A stretch of DNA of 64,000 nucleotides from positions 214,603-278,602 of the forward strand of contig NZ_BSDJ01000009.1 in the NCBI RefSeq assembly GCF_027925525.1. The letters run 5' to 3'. The stretch's first letter is position 1; the number at the start of each line of letters is the position of its first letter. The notes below the pieces were generated by a model. It was not told where the DNA came from, ran no database searches, and saw only the letters and a program-made list of their open reading frames with translations. Below, in pieces: positions 9,732 to 18,656 of this stretch. Source of the DNA: Paenibacillus tyrphae. GTDB lineage: Bacteria > Bacillota > Bacilli > Paenibacillales > NBRC-103111. The translations under genes were made by a program, and so were the position numbers.

Positions 9732-10604
9732 ATGGAAAACCGTCTTCATGATTTCGTGCCTGACGACCTATATCGGGCCGTTGTGCGTCAATCTCCGGAT
9801 TGGCTGTGGGTACTGGACGAGACCGGTTCGCCGGTCGGCTTGTCCCCGGAACCCAACTACGGCTTGGCCTTGTTCCGCTGGGTGTACGAAACCGATCTCC
9901 TTCCGCTGCAGCAGGCATGCCGCCGGCTGCTTCAAGAGCGCGAACCGTTCGCGATGACGTTTCGGGCCGTGCTGCCGGACGGAGCTCTCGTATGGCTTGA
10001 AGGCCAAGGATATCCGTTAGCATGCAAGTCTTCGGGATGGCAGGCCGCCTTGGCAGCCAAAGACATCACGGCGTTCAAAAAGCAGGAAGAACGGCTGACC
10101 CGTCTGGCTTACTACGATCCGTTGACTCAACTGCCGAACCGCAGGCTGTTTCAAGACCGTTTTAGCCAATCGCTGAATATGGCGAAGCGCTACCACCATA
10201 AGCTGGCCGTCATTTACTTGGACCTCGATGATTTTAAACGCATTAACGATACATACGGCCATGCCACCGGCGACGAGCTGCTGACCATGGCCGCTTCCCG
10301 TCTCTCGCATTCCATCCGGGAGCCGGATACGGTCTGCCGGATGGGCGGCGACGAGTTCGTCGTGCTGGTGCAGCAATTTGAGCACCGCGAGGATGTTGCC
10401 AAGATCGTCGGCAGAATCGCGCAGACGCTAAACCAGCCTTTCGAGCTAAACGGCCAAACGATGAGCATTACGAGCAGCATCGGCGTTTCCTGCTATCCCG
10501 AGGACGGGCATGATATCGAAACGCTGCTGCAGTGCGCCGATACGGCGATGTATGCATCGAAGCAGCAAGGTAAAAACCACTTCCGGTTTTTCTCGGATTC
10601 CTAA
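9732..10604 (+). CDS. PAS-GGDEF diguanylate cyclase
   Basis: Makes the second messenger cyclic di-GMP. An N-terminal PAS/PAC sensor (about residues 10-120, with WLWVLDETG) is followed by a GGDEF domain (about 125-290). The active-site motif MGGDEF is intact at 203-208. An inhibitory RxxD I-site (REPD, 195-198) lies exactly five residues before it, so both activity and product inhibition are expected. There are no membrane segments, so it is cytosolic. ATG 9732 has AGAGGTG upstream. Its stop codon overlaps the ribosome site of pgpA, so the two genes are one operon. Confidence 0.93.
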   Translation: MENRLHDFVPDDLYRAVVRQSPDWLWVLDETGSPVGLSPEPNYGLALFRWVYETDLLPLQQACRRLLQEREPFAMTFRAVLPDGALVWLEGQGYPLACKSSGWQAALAAKDITAFKKQEERLTRLAYYDPLTQLPNRRLFQDRFSQSLNMAKRYHHKLAVIYLDLDDFKRINDTYGHATGDELLTMAASRLSHSIREPDTVCRMGGDEFVVLVQQFEHREDVAKIVGRIAQTLNQPFELNGQTMSITSSIGVSCYPEDGHDIETLLQCADTAMYASKQQGKNHFRFFSDS

Positions 10605-10614
10605 GGAGGCCTCT

Positions 10615-11130
10615 ATGAGCTACAGCTTGAACAGCAAGCAGGTTGCCGAAGCTTCGGCCTTGTGGCTGACGAAGCGCGGCGTCACCATGGAAGATATGGC
10701 GGAGCTTACTTATTTTCTGCAAAAAGATTATTACTCTAACCTGACGATGGACGAGTGTCGGGAAAGCGTGGAGCAGGTCCTCAGCAAGCGGGAGGTGCAG
10801 AATGCCATTTTGACGGGGATTCAGCTCGACGTGCTGGCCGAGGAGGGCAAGCTGCTGTCTCCGCTTCAGGAGATGATCGAAAACGACGAGGGGCTGTACG
10901 GCTGCGACGAAATCCTGGCTCTGTCCATCGTCAATGTGTACGGCAGCATCGGGCTAACCAACTTTGGATATATTGACAAAATCAAGCCGGGGCTGGTCGG
11001 GCGGCTGAACGATAAGAGCGGCGAGCACAAGCACACGTTCCTCGACGATATCGTCGGCGCTATTGCGGCGTCCGCCAGCAGCCGCATCGCCCACCGCAAG
11101 CAGAAAGAGAAGGAAAGTACGCAGACGTAA
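10615..11130 (+). CDS. pgpA: Phosphatidylglycerophosphatase A-like protein
   Basis: The family dephosphorylates phosphatidylglycerophosphate in phospholipid synthesis. This 171-residue protein matches the soluble Firmicutes type (YutG-like), with blocks GCDEILALSIVNVYGSIGLTNFGYIDK and HTFLDDIVGAIAAS spread over residues 95-155. ATG 10615 is chosen because AAGGAGG (10603-10609) overlaps the stop of the cyclase gene. The frame open from 10510 is not used. Co-transcription with a c-di-GMP cyclase is noteworthy. A catalytic role is inferred from the family only. Confidence 0.8.
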   Translation: MSYSLNSKQVAEASALWLTKRGVTMEDMAELTYFLQKDYYSNLTMDECRESVEQVLSKREVQNAILTGIQLDVLAEEGKLLSPLQEMIENDEGLYGCDEILALSIVNVYGSIGLTNFGYIDKIKPGLVGRLNDKSGEHKHTFLDDIVGAIAASASSRIAHRKQKEKESTQT

Positions 11131-11133
11131 TGG

Positions 11134-11167
11134 AAAACGGCGCTTCTCCGAGGAGAGCGCCGTTTTT
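11134..11167. terminator. Bidirectional terminator between convergent genes
   Basis: The sequence AAAACGGCGCT...AGCGCCGTTTTT forms a stem with A-tract and T-tract on either side, so it can serve pgpA (plus) and the lipoprotein gene ending at 11199 (minus). Confidence 0.85.
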
Positions 11168-11198
11168 GATTGTAAATCCGTTGGTTAACGCCTATCGG

Positions 11199-11849
11199 TT
11201 ATTTCAATGTCGCCAACGATTCGGCTACGGTTTGCAGGTCTGCTTGGGACAGCTTGTCCGAGCTAAGAGCAATATAAGTCTTGTCCAGCTTCAGGTGCAG
11301 GGTCTTGTGCCCGTCAGCCGTGATCCATTGACCCGTTCCGTTGCGGAGCTTTACTTCCTGCTTCGACTCCACCTTGCCGCTCGGCTTGATCTCTTCCGGC
11401 GATTCCATGATCGTCATCTTGTAATATTTCAGCGTCAGCAGCTTGGCGCTGGTGCCCATCTGATCGATCTTATCGTCCGAGGCTCCCCGCTCCGGCAAAT
11501 AATGCGTCGGAACGCCGGCGGTTTTGGCCGTCGTGGCGACGGTCGTCCGCTCCAATTCGCTGTACTGAAGCTGACCCATCTTGATAGGAGCTTCCTCCGG
11601 CGGCTTGGCCGCCTCTCCGCCTTGACCGGTCTGACCCGGCGGCGTCGTCTGTCCTGACTGGCCTGGCGGGGTCGTTTGCCCCGGTGGAGTCGTTTGTCCC
11701 GGCGGTGTCGTCTGCTCCGTCGGAGTGGGATCCGGGGTTTTCGGCGGCTGGGCCGCCTCTTTCTTGCAAGCTGTCAGCGTCACGGTGAGAATCAGTGCGG
11801 ACAACAGAGCCGCCGTTCTCATCCATTGTGCGTGTTTTTTTGTTTTCAT
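11199..11849 (-). CDS. Lipoprotein with Pro-rich TTPPGQ repeats
   Basis: Predicted surface lipoprotein of 216 residues with lipobox LTAC (Cys28). A low-complexity linker follows at about residues 40-75, made of repeated TTPPGQ units, then a globular domain of about 130 residues ending LSQADLQTVAESLATLK. ATG 11849 is chosen because GGAGGTG is 7 bp upstream. The frame also opens at TTG 11855, but that is too close to the ribosome site. It starts 2 bp after the stop of the Ger(x)C-like gene, so the two are co-transcribed. Function is unknown. Confidence 0.75.
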   Translation of the reverse strand: MKTKKHAQWMRTAALLSALILTVTLTACKKEAAQPPKTPDPTPTEQTTPPGQTTPPGQTTPPGQSGQTTPPGQTGQGGEAAKPPEEAPIKMGQLQYSELERTTVATTAKTAGVPTHYLPERGASDDKIDQMGTSAKLLTLKYYKMTIMESPEEIKPSGKVESKQEVKLRNGTGQWITADGHKTLHLKLDKTYIALSSDKLSQADLQTVAESLATLK

Positions 11850-11851
11850 CG

Positions 11852-12928
11852 TCAAGCACCTCCGTCGAATGTAACCCTAACCTGCAGATCGATTCGAGCG
11901 CGGGTGAGGGCGTCACGCCAGCGGTCCTGGTTCCACACGCCAGGATATTGCTGCCGCACGGACTCCCCCAAGCGCAGCGGATCGGAGCGCAGGTCTTGAA
12001 GCAACCGGATCAATTCCGTTCCTTGCCGCTGCAGGTTCGATGCCCAACTATCGGCGGTAACGGATGGTCCACCGGGCGAAGCCGCCACCCGCATCACCAT
12101 GTTCAGCCGGGGCTGCTTCAAATCGCCGTTGCTCGCAATTTCAGCCCGGCAAGTTATATTACGCAGCAGCGGAGAATCGGTAGCAAATCGCGTCACATCC
12201 GAAGACCATTCGAGCTTCGGCAGACCGTAACCCCCCATCATGCAAGCGAGCAGATTGCTTTGGGACGAGGTCAACTCAGTCACAAGCTCTTGTTTCTTAA
12301 ACAAAAGCGCCCGGGTTGAAACACCCGATCGGCTGGGAATATTGTCCATTGCGGCCGGACTTGCGGACAAGTAGGGCAGGACCACATCGTCCTCGTACGC
12401 GCTCCCCGCAAAGCGGAGCGGATCCGCGGTCCAGCCTCCTTCCCGGAGCCGTGCAATGCCGCCGTTCATCGTGTCCGGGCTGCTGACGAACCGTTCGGCC
12501 GTCCCTTCCACCACCGCCACTAGCGGTCTGCGGCCCTGCTTCACGCCGAGCATCCGGATCTGCCTCGTCCACGAAGCCGGGAAGCCGTGCGAGCGCGCCC
12601 AGGCTTCGCCGATCGCCACAAGCTCAGGCGGCCGGTTCCGCTCCCATCGGTAAGCCGCAGCCTGGAACGAAACAAACGATTGCATCCGAGGACCGGCATT
12701 CGAGTATGGCTGAAGCGGGCGGCCGGACGCAGGCGGTCCGTAGCCCGTCGTTACGCGAAGGCCGCCGGGGCCCTCGTCAATGCCTGCGGCTACGAGCCTC
12801 GCTTCCTCCGCCTGTAATGCGCGAGGCTCCGCATCCGTCAAGCGGACGCACCCCGCCACGGGCAGCAGGCAAGCCGCAGCGAGCGGCAGCGATACGGCCC
12901 GGTTCATTAAGATTCGCTTTATGTTCAA
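11852..12928 (-). CDS. Divergent Ger(x)C-like lipoprotein
   Basis: A 358-residue lipoprotein with lipobox PVAGC (Cys27). Its last 60 residues (DPLRLGESVRQQYPGVW, then a Trp/Arg stretch and IDLQVRVTFDGG) resemble the C-terminus of GerAC-family germinant receptor C subunits, and this is the basis of the call. The N-terminal domain is poorly conserved, and the usual Trp-Asp near the lipid Cys is absent. No gerA/gerB-type membrane subunits lie nearby. The start is TTG 12928, 9 bp after GGAGG; ATG 12907 lacks a ribosome site. A coupled lipoprotein gene follows. Confidence 0.6.
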   Translation of the reverse strand: MNIKRILMNRAVSLPLAAACLLPVAGCVRLTDAEPRALQAEEARLVAAGIDEGPGGLRVTTGYGPPASGRPLQPYSNAGPRMQSFVSFQAAAYRWERNRPPELVAIGEAWARSHGFPASWTRQIRMLGVKQGRRPLVAVVEGTAERFVSSPDTMNGGIARLREGGWTADPLRFAGSAYEDDVVLPYLSASPAAMDNIPSRSGVSTRALLFKKQELVTELTSSQSNLLACMMGGYGLPKLEWSSDVTRFATDSPLLRNITCRAEIASNGDLKQPRLNMVMRVAASPGGPSVTADSWASNLQRQGTELIRLLQDLRSDPLRLGESVRQQYPGVWNQDRWRDALTRARIDLQVRVTFDGGA

Positions 12929-13136
12929 AGGAAGCCGCCTCCAGTTGAAAAAATAGTCCGATAACCGTTAACAAAAAAACGCGTTACAGATCATCTACTA
13001 TTCCCCAATGGCTTCCTTTTTATTCCAGACCTAGTTTTTTCACACCCGGCCTAGATCAAAAAGCGGCCGACTCCATCGAAAAACGAGTCATGCCGCCTGG
13101 CAGCCGGTCGGTCGAAACCGGCGGATTGGATTCGTA

Positions 13137-14132
13137 CTACGCTTGCCGGTAAAATACAAGCCCCTCGCGTACGCTTTCGGTCAGCTTGCCGGCTTCACGC
13201 AGCCAGATCAGGTGCGCAATCGTTTCCGACAGCGCAAAGCGCAGCTGGTGCAGGCTGAGCCGCTCCCCGAAGGTCGCCGAGCATACGTGATACGCCGTGG
13301 CCGGCTCCGCAAGCTTCGACCGCATCGCCTCCAGACGCTCCGCATGATGGGCGATCAGCTCGTCGGCCCGCTGCTGCAGATGGCCGAAAGGCTCCCGGTG
13401 ACCGGGAAAAGCGAGCCGCACCTCATAGCGGCGAATCGCTTCCAGGCTGGCCAAGTAGCTGGCAAGCGGGTTCTCGTCGATCCCTCCGGGCAAATAGCTG
13501 ACGTTCGGGGATATTTGCGGAAGCACGTGGTCCCCGCAGAACATGACGGCCGTCTCCGCCCGGTAAAAGCACAAATGCCCTGCGGCATGCCCCGGTGTCT
13601 CGATCGCTTCGTATTCCTCGCGGCCGAGCCTTACGCGCTCCCCGGCTTCCACGACGGTGACTACCGGCTGCGGCGAAACGGACGCGACAAAGCTTTGCAA
13701 ATGCTCCTCCATCGGCTTCACCAGCTCCTCCGGCAGCCCTTCCCGCCGGAAAAGCCCGATGATCTGCTGCGTCATCGGCTGCCCGTCTCCCCAGAGCAAG
13801 CGCGTCTGGTGAAGCCCGCTCCGCGACATCAGCACGGGCGCGCCGGTGCGCTCCTGAAACCATCCGGCCAGCCCGTAGTGGTCCGGGTGATGGTGCGTCA
13901 GCACGATGCGGTCGATGTCGGAGTAGCCGAGCCCAAGCTCCGCAAACGCCGACGTCCAGACGGCTTCGGCCGCCTCCGTCCGCAGCCCCGGGTCGATCAG
14001 CGTCCAGCCGCTCTCCCCCGGCAGCAAATAGCTGTTTACCCAGCGCAGCGGAAACGGCAAGGGCACCTTGATCTGGAGCACGTCGCCGTGCTTCGTTACG
14101 CTCCCGTGGCGGCTTGATGGCGATCCGTCCAT
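13137..14132 (-). CDS. Metallo-beta-lactamase fold hydrolase
   Basis: A 331-residue MBL-fold enzyme. The zinc-binding HxHxDH motif is at residues 80-85 (THHHPDHYG). Further ligands are the His in ETPGHAAGH, the Asp in FCGDHVLP and the His in AFPGHREPF. The C-terminal helical extension is typical of glyoxalase II-like/RNase Z-like hydrolases of unknown substrate. ATG 14132 is chosen for GGAGGG 9 bp upstream. It begins 1 bp after the methyltransferase stop, which indicates translational coupling. Confidence 0.85.
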   Translation of the reverse strand: MDGSPSSRHGSVTKHGDVLQIKVPLPFPLRWVNSYLLPGESGWTLIDPGLRTEAAEAVWTSAFAELGLGYSDIDRIVLTHHHPDHYGLAGWFQERTGAPVLMSRSGLHQTRLLWGDGQPMTQQIIGLFRREGLPEELVKPMEEHLQSFVASVSPQPVVTVVEAGERVRLGREEYEAIETPGHAAGHLCFYRAETAVMFCGDHVLPQISPNVSYLPGGIDENPLASYLASLEAIRRYEVRLAFPGHREPFGHLQQRADELIAHHAERLEAMRSKLAEPATAYHVCSATFGERLSLHQLRFALSETIAHLIWLREAGKLTESVREGLVFYRQA

Positions 14133-14133
14133 A

Positions 14134-14871
14134 TTATACGTCCCTCCTGCCGACAAAGATCATTCGTTTCGATCGGTCGGGTTCATAAGCCGAGGCGTCG
14201 TAATCGCCGTAAATGGCGTCGATTTTCAGGCCTGCCAGCTCTAGCATTTCCAGGAAACGCTCCTGTCCGATCAGCTTCACCTGCTCCTCGTAGACCCGCT
14301 CGCCTGATCCGCTTCCGTCCTGCAGCACGATCGTTTTACGCACGAATCCGTCCTCGATCCGGCGTTTCTCATCGATATGGATTCCTTCGACGCTTCTAAC
14401 CGAGTGCGGTACCAAATGTTCCGCCACATAGGCCGGATTCAAATAATCGATAATGAACCGCCCGCCCGGCGCGAGCAGACGGTACATTTCCCGCAGCACC
14501 TGCTCGTTGTCCCGATCGCCGGAAAAATAACCGAATGACGTAAATAAATTGACGATCGCATCGAACTGATCGGTTATCGGCACGTTGCGCATATCCCCAT
14601 GGACCCAGCGTACTTCGCCTGCGGTATCCAGCTTTCTCGCTTCCGCCAGCAGCACCTCCGACAAGTCCATTCCGGTAACCCGAAAACCGAATCCGTTCAG
14701 CGCCATCGAATGGCGCCCCATGCCACAGCACAGGTCAAGGACTTCCGCTCCCTCGGGCAGCTCCAGCCACTCCATCATCCGGCGCACTTCCTCATATGCG
14801 CCTTGCATATCGCGATGCTTATAGACGAGCAGATAATCCCGTCCGAAGCTTTTTTCGAACCATTCGGTCAT
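14134..14871 (-). CDS. SAM-dependent methyltransferase
   Basis: Class I methyltransferase of 245 residues. Motif I (EVLDLCCGMGRHS) is at about residues 43-55, a GMDLSEVLLAEA acidic loop follows, and the later block is LLAPGGRFIIDYLNP. ATG 14871 (MTEWFEKSFG) starts the conserved part and has AGAAGGGA upstream. The frame continues open to 15144, but that stretch overlaps the divergent ROK promoter and looks non-coding. It is coupled to the MBL hydrolase. The substrate is unknown. Confidence 0.85.
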   Translation of the reverse strand: MTEWFEKSFGRDYLLVYKHRDMQGAYEEVRRMMEWLELPEGAEVLDLCCGMGRHSMALNGFGFRVTGMDLSEVLLAEARKLDTAGEVRWVHGDMRNVPITDQFDAIVNLFTSFGYFSGDRDNEQVLREMYRLLAPGGRFIIDYLNPAYVAEHLVPHSVRSVEGIHIDEKRRIEDGFVRKTIVLQDGSGSGERVYEEQVKLIGQERFLEMLELAGLKIDAIYGDYDASAYEPDRSKRMIFVGRRDV

Positions 14872-15084
14872 TTCGCTTTCGTCCCTTCTATCCCAAGCTT
14901 GCCTAGACAAACTAAGCCCTATTTTACCAGAAGGTCCCGCCTGAACGCACGTTTTTGTTCGAAACTGCCGTTCGCGCTGAAGCGGTACTTCGTTTTTCTC
15001 AAGGAAGGATAGCGGGTCATCGGGGACTGTAGTATAATTAACGGTTGAAAACGAAAAAGACTCTTCTGGCAACGGAGGAAAAAG

Positions 15085-16293
15085 ATGACAACCGCCATTG
15101 AACAGCGCATCGCCGGGCGTAAGCATAAAGAAATTTTCGAGCAAATCCGCAAGCAGGGGACGGTCTCCAAGATCGATCTGCTGGAGAAAAGCGGGCTGAC
15201 GGGCAGTACCTTAACCCGGACGCTGGAGGAATTAACGGCCCAAGGGGTTATTGCGGAGGCCGGCTTCGGCGAATCGACCGGAGGACGCAGGCCGATTTTG
15301 TATACGGTGAATCCCGATTATGCCTATGTGTTCGGATTGGATATATCACGAATGTACTCCAAGCTTATTCTATTCGACCTGCAGCTGAGCAAGCTGGACA
15401 GCAAGCGCTGGGTCATGACGGAGGATGTCACCCCCGAGGTGCTGCTGGAAGAGATTGTGGCCGAAGCCCGCGCCATGCTGGATCGCCGCTCTCTTCCGGC
15501 CGACAAGGTGCTCGGGATGGGGATCGGGGCCGTCGGGCCGCTGGACCGGGCTTCCGGCATGCTGCTGGAGCCGCTTCATTTCGCCGCCGCCGGCTGGAAA
15601 AATGTCAGCGTCACCGGCTTCCTGGAAAGCCGCCTCGGCTTTCCGGTACTGCTCGACAACGGAGCGAATACGGCGCTCATCGGCGAATCGTGGTCGGACC
15701 GGGAGCGCGATTACCGCCATTTGCTGTACGTTCACGTCGGCGTCGGCTTGCGTTCGGCCATGATGACGAACGGGCAGGTCGTCTATGGGGCGGTGGATAT
15801 GGAAGGGTCGATCGGCCAAATGATCATCCAAACGGACGGCCCCCGGCTGTGGAATCATGGCAACTTCGGCGCGCTCGAATCGTACGTTTCCATTCATGCG
15901 CTGGAGCAGCAAGCGCAAGCCCGGCTCAAGCAAGGCCGTGACAGCCTGCTGCTCCGTCTGGAACCCGACCCGGAGAAGATCGGGTTCGCCCATCTCCAGA
16001 AGGCGCTGCAGGCCGGCGACCCACTGACGGTCGAGCTGTTTACGCAAGCGGCCACCTATTTCGGCATCGGGCTGTCCAACCTGCTTAACATTTTGCATCC
16101 GGAGAAGGTCATTCTGGGCGGCTCCTTGATCGGCGGCCATACCGGCTTCTTCCATACCGCGACGCGCGTCGCGATTCAAAGAACATACTATTATCCCAAA
16201 TATCAGGTGGTGTTCAGCCAAGGCGCGCTCGGCGAAGAAGCGCTCGCCACCGGGGCGGCGCTGCTGATCGTGAACAAGCTAAGCGCGGTATAG
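15085..16293 (+). CDS. ROK-family transcriptional regulator (NagC/XylR type)
   Basis: A 402-residue sugar-responsive regulator. The N-terminal winged helix-turn-helix is at about residues 15-70 (VSKIDLLEKSGLTGSTLTRT), followed by a ROK sugar-kinase-like domain. The usual CxCGxxGC zinc motif of ROK proteins is replaced by a sequence without cysteines (NHGNFGALES, about residue 265). It is therefore a zinc-less variant and probably not a kinase. ATG 15085 has GGAGGA 6 bp upstream, and a TATAAT lies at 15033. No sugar genes are adjacent, so its target is unknown. Confidence 0.85.
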   Translation: MTTAIEQRIAGRKHKEIFEQIRKQGTVSKIDLLEKSGLTGSTLTRTLEELTAQGVIAEAGFGESTGGRRPILYTVNPDYAYVFGLDISRMYSKLILFDLQLSKLDSKRWVMTEDVTPEVLLEEIVAEARAMLDRRSLPADKVLGMGIGAVGPLDRASGMLLEPLHFAAAGWKNVSVTGFLESRLGFPVLLDNGANTALIGESWSDRERDYRHLLYVHVGVGLRSAMMTNGQVVYGAVDMEGSIGQMIIQTDGPRLWNHGNFGALESYVSIHALEQQAQARLKQGRDSLLLRLEPDPEKIGFAHLQKALQAGDPLTVELFTQAATYFGIGLSNLLNILHPEKVILGGSLIGGHTGFFHTATRVAIQRTYYYPKYQVVFSQGALGEEALATGAALLIVNKLSAV

Positions 16294-16601
16294 ATTGGAC
16301 GGGGCCGGGTACGTGACATGGTACCGATGGCGGGGTGTCGGGATCCATGAACCCGGGACGAGGGAGCAGGTGATGAAGGGCTCCGAGGGACGCTGGCGAG
16401 TGCCGGCGGCCAAATGCTGACGGCCAGACGCCGGATAGCCAAGAGCGGATGCCCTAGACTTTCACCAAAATTAGCGGAACTGCACGTACCCTATGCCCCC
16501 AGAATTCGCCTGGCATTTCAAAATAGCGAATCTGTCTGTGGTGCGCTAACAGCCCTATTTTAGGGGATATGAACATTTTTCGACACGACTAGAGCACATG
16601 G

Positions 16602-18511
16602 GGAGACTGTCGATTAAATTGTACCCATTAGACTTACTTCCCCTGTTAAAGCTGAAAATTGGGGGATTTCTGCAGATTCTCGGGTGCAAATGGGGTGTAG
16701 AATGTCAGCATTTCGAATTTCTTTTTTTCATGACGCCGGTAAAATTGGCAACGAGAAACCAGAGGAACGTTTCCGCACGAACCCCAAGGTGAGTGGATTT
16801 CTTTGTTTAACAAATTGCTTAAGGTTAACGACCATGCTCACAACCTTCACGTACACGCGACGCTTCTCTCTGGTGCGGGTACGGGCGTGACCGAGACCGT
16901 TATGGTTTTTCAATTCGTTATTCTTGCGTTCGATGCTATTTCGTAGTTGGAAGAGCTGTTTAGCCTGTTCCGTCTCATTGAATGCCTTGGCTTCTTGGAA
17001 CTCGTCGTAATAGTCGCTAATGAATACCTTCCGGCCATGTACGCTGGCTGTGCACTGTTCACGAAGGCGGCATGCCAGGCAGGTCGTCTTCGGAAAGTGG
17101 TACTGCGTTCCTTCCAGCTTCCGGTTGTAGGACTTTTTCTGGGTAACCTGCCCGGCCGGGCAGGTTACCGTGCCAGCTTCTACGTCATAAGAGAAGTTCT
17201 CGTTCGAATACAAGCCAGTAAAGTTATCGCTGACGCCTTGGAGTGGTGCTGCAAAAGTAATCCCCTTAATCTTCAAATCGCGACGATGGTAACCACGGCC
17301 GTATGCGGAGTCGGTCACCACAATGGCAGGCTTCACACCATGCTTCTGCTGAACCACATCCAGCAGTTCCTGCAGGCGATCTCCGTCCGTCTCATTGCCG
17401 GCAATCGGTTCAGCCACTAGCACCATATCGTTGGCGGCAGACATGACCACCTGGATTTTGTCACCTCTATAGGTGATCGACCTTTTCTTACTGACTCGCG
17501 CATCCGGATCCACGCTGCTAAGCAGTTGGTTCGCAGGCCGGTCTTTGCGCGGGCGCTTGCGGAAGGCGTCATTCGGATCATCCGGATCGCCAGGCATGGT
17601 ATTCTCGGTGAGAATACGGAATAGAATCGCTTGCCTCTCTAGGGAAGCGAGTTGCCGGTCACGGTCCTGCCAAGACCAGAAAATGGGGCGAATCGTCTCC
17701 TTTTCAAACCAATGCAACAGCCCGTATGCAAGGACGACCAGCCGACTGAAAGTAGCAGTGACATCTTCGGGCGTCGGATCGGCCGGTAGCTTGGCGATTA
17801 GTAGCTTCAGGTCCAGTTCCAGTCCAAGCTGCCGGTATAGCACGCGGTGCGCGCGTTTAAGATGACTGAGTACACGGAGAACGGCTTGCTTGATGAGACG
17901 GTAAGCCGACAGCCGAGCGATGTGCCCGTTGGTGTGAAACGAGTCGACAAGCCAAATGTCCTTGTTGTCACCCCAGAGCCCCTTCTGTTTCGCTTGGGCG
18001 AGAATGTGGTGGTGACACGCATCAAATAGTGCAGAACCCATTCGTTCCTGGTCAAGTCCGATCGTACTGTGATCGAATCCGATGAAACTAACCGGTAAAC
18101 CCAAAAAACGTTTAATGAACAAATCGCCAATTACACGCTCTTCCATTTCGCGGTCAGAAAGATTGTAGTAACGCTGTACAATATGCAATTTCAGTTTAAG
18201 TGAAGGCGCGTATGGTTTTGGTCCACGGGTAGAGTAAAGTGGCGCACAGATCTCGTCGGCAAAGCTGAAATCGAGTAGTTCAGCTGCCCGACTCCAGACG
18301 GGATGTTCCGGTAACACCGAGTATACTTCCAAATCGGCGAATGACATCTGATCCAACTGTTTGTAGCGCACCTGCTTCAACCCTGCCGCCTCCCCTCATA
18401 GTAGTAATATTATACCATGAATAACGGAGATTTTTCGAGAAATACAGAGAAAATGAGTTGTTTTATTAGTATTTTGGCAAGTGCACGTCAGGGAATTAAT
18501 CGACAGTCTCC
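16602..18511 (-). mobile_element. IS1182-family insertion sequence, intact
   Basis: A 1.9-kb element bounded by perfect 16-bp inverted repeats, GGAGACTGTCGATTAA at 16602-16617 and its complement at 18496-18511. One full transposase gene fills it. The flanking triplet TGG occurs on both sides (16599-16601 and 18512-18514) and could be a short target duplication or chance. The element looks recently active, because gene and ends are undamaged. Confidence 0.92.
16728..18380 (-). CDS. IS1182-family DDE transposase
   Basis: A 550-residue transposase with an N-terminal DUF772-type domain (about residues 40-120). It has a catalytic DDE set: VDSFHTNGH, VVTDSAYGRG and the Glu in NSIERKNNELK. A cysteine cluster (CPAGQ, then CLACRLREQC) precedes the Glu, as is usual in this family. 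The start is TTG 18380 with GGAGG 8 bp upstream. It is the only gene of the element, is complete, and has the same GC-rich base use as its surroundings. Confidence 0.94.
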   Translation of the reverse strand: MKQVRYKQLDQMSFADLEVYSVLPEHPVWSRAAELLDFSFADEICAPLYSTRGPKPYAPSLKLKLHIVQRYYNLSDREMEERVIGDLFIKRFLGLPVSFIGFDHSTIGLDQERMGSALFDACHHHILAQAKQKGLWGDNKDIWLVDSFHTNGHIARLSAYRLIKQAVLRVLSHLKRAHRVLYRQLGLELDLKLLIAKLPADPTPEDVTATFSRLVVLAYGLLHWFEKETIRPIFWSWQDRDRQLASLERQAILFRILTENTMPGDPDDPNDAFRKRPRKDRPANQLLSSVDPDARVSKKRSITYRGDKIQVVMSAANDMVLVAEPIAGNETDGDRLQELLDVVQQKHGVKPAIVVTDSAYGRGYHRRDLKIKGITFAAPLQGVSDNFTGLYSNENFSYDVEAGTVTCPAGQVTQKKSYNRKLEGTQYHFPKTTCLACRLREQCTASVHGRKVFISDYYDEFQEAKAFNETEQAKQLFQLRNSIERKNNELKNHNGLGHARTRTREKRRVYVKVVSMVVNLKQFVKQRNPLTLGFVRKRSSGFSLPILPAS

Positions 18512-18593
18512 TGGGTTCCGCTAACCCCGATACAACGTTTAATATCCTCGCTTAACGCACCTTGCCGTCGTCTCTTGCCCTCAACGGCATATC

Positions 18594-18629
18594 AAAAAGG
18601 CGCCCCCGCAATGCAATGCAGGGACGCCT
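18594..18629 (-). terminator. Terminator after the DGQHR gene pair
   Basis: On the minus strand, AGGCGTCCC and GGGGGCGCCT close a hairpin over a short loop, followed by TTTTT. It ends the two-gene DGQHR transcript 28 bp after its last stop codon. Confidence 0.8.
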
Positions 18630-18656
18630 AATTTTAGGTTTCCTCTTCCAAACTAC

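Larger units (their letters stand above)
16471..18524. repeat. Intergenic repeat unit split by the insertion sequence
   Basis: TTAGCGGAAC at 16471-16480 and its exact complement GTTCCGCTAA at 18515-18524 flank the IS element. Without the IS they would be the ends of a unit of about 145 bp containing small hairpins (for example CCCTATTTTAGGGG). The likely reading is a dispersed intergenic or MITE-like repeat into which the IS jumped. The rest of the 16294-16601 gap holds no gene that I can support. Confidence 0.5.

Noticed and set aside
13092..13120. Hairpin after the MBL hydrolase gene as a terminator
   Set aside because: The stem (GCCGGT...ACCGGC) has no T-tract on the minus strand, so there is not enough support.
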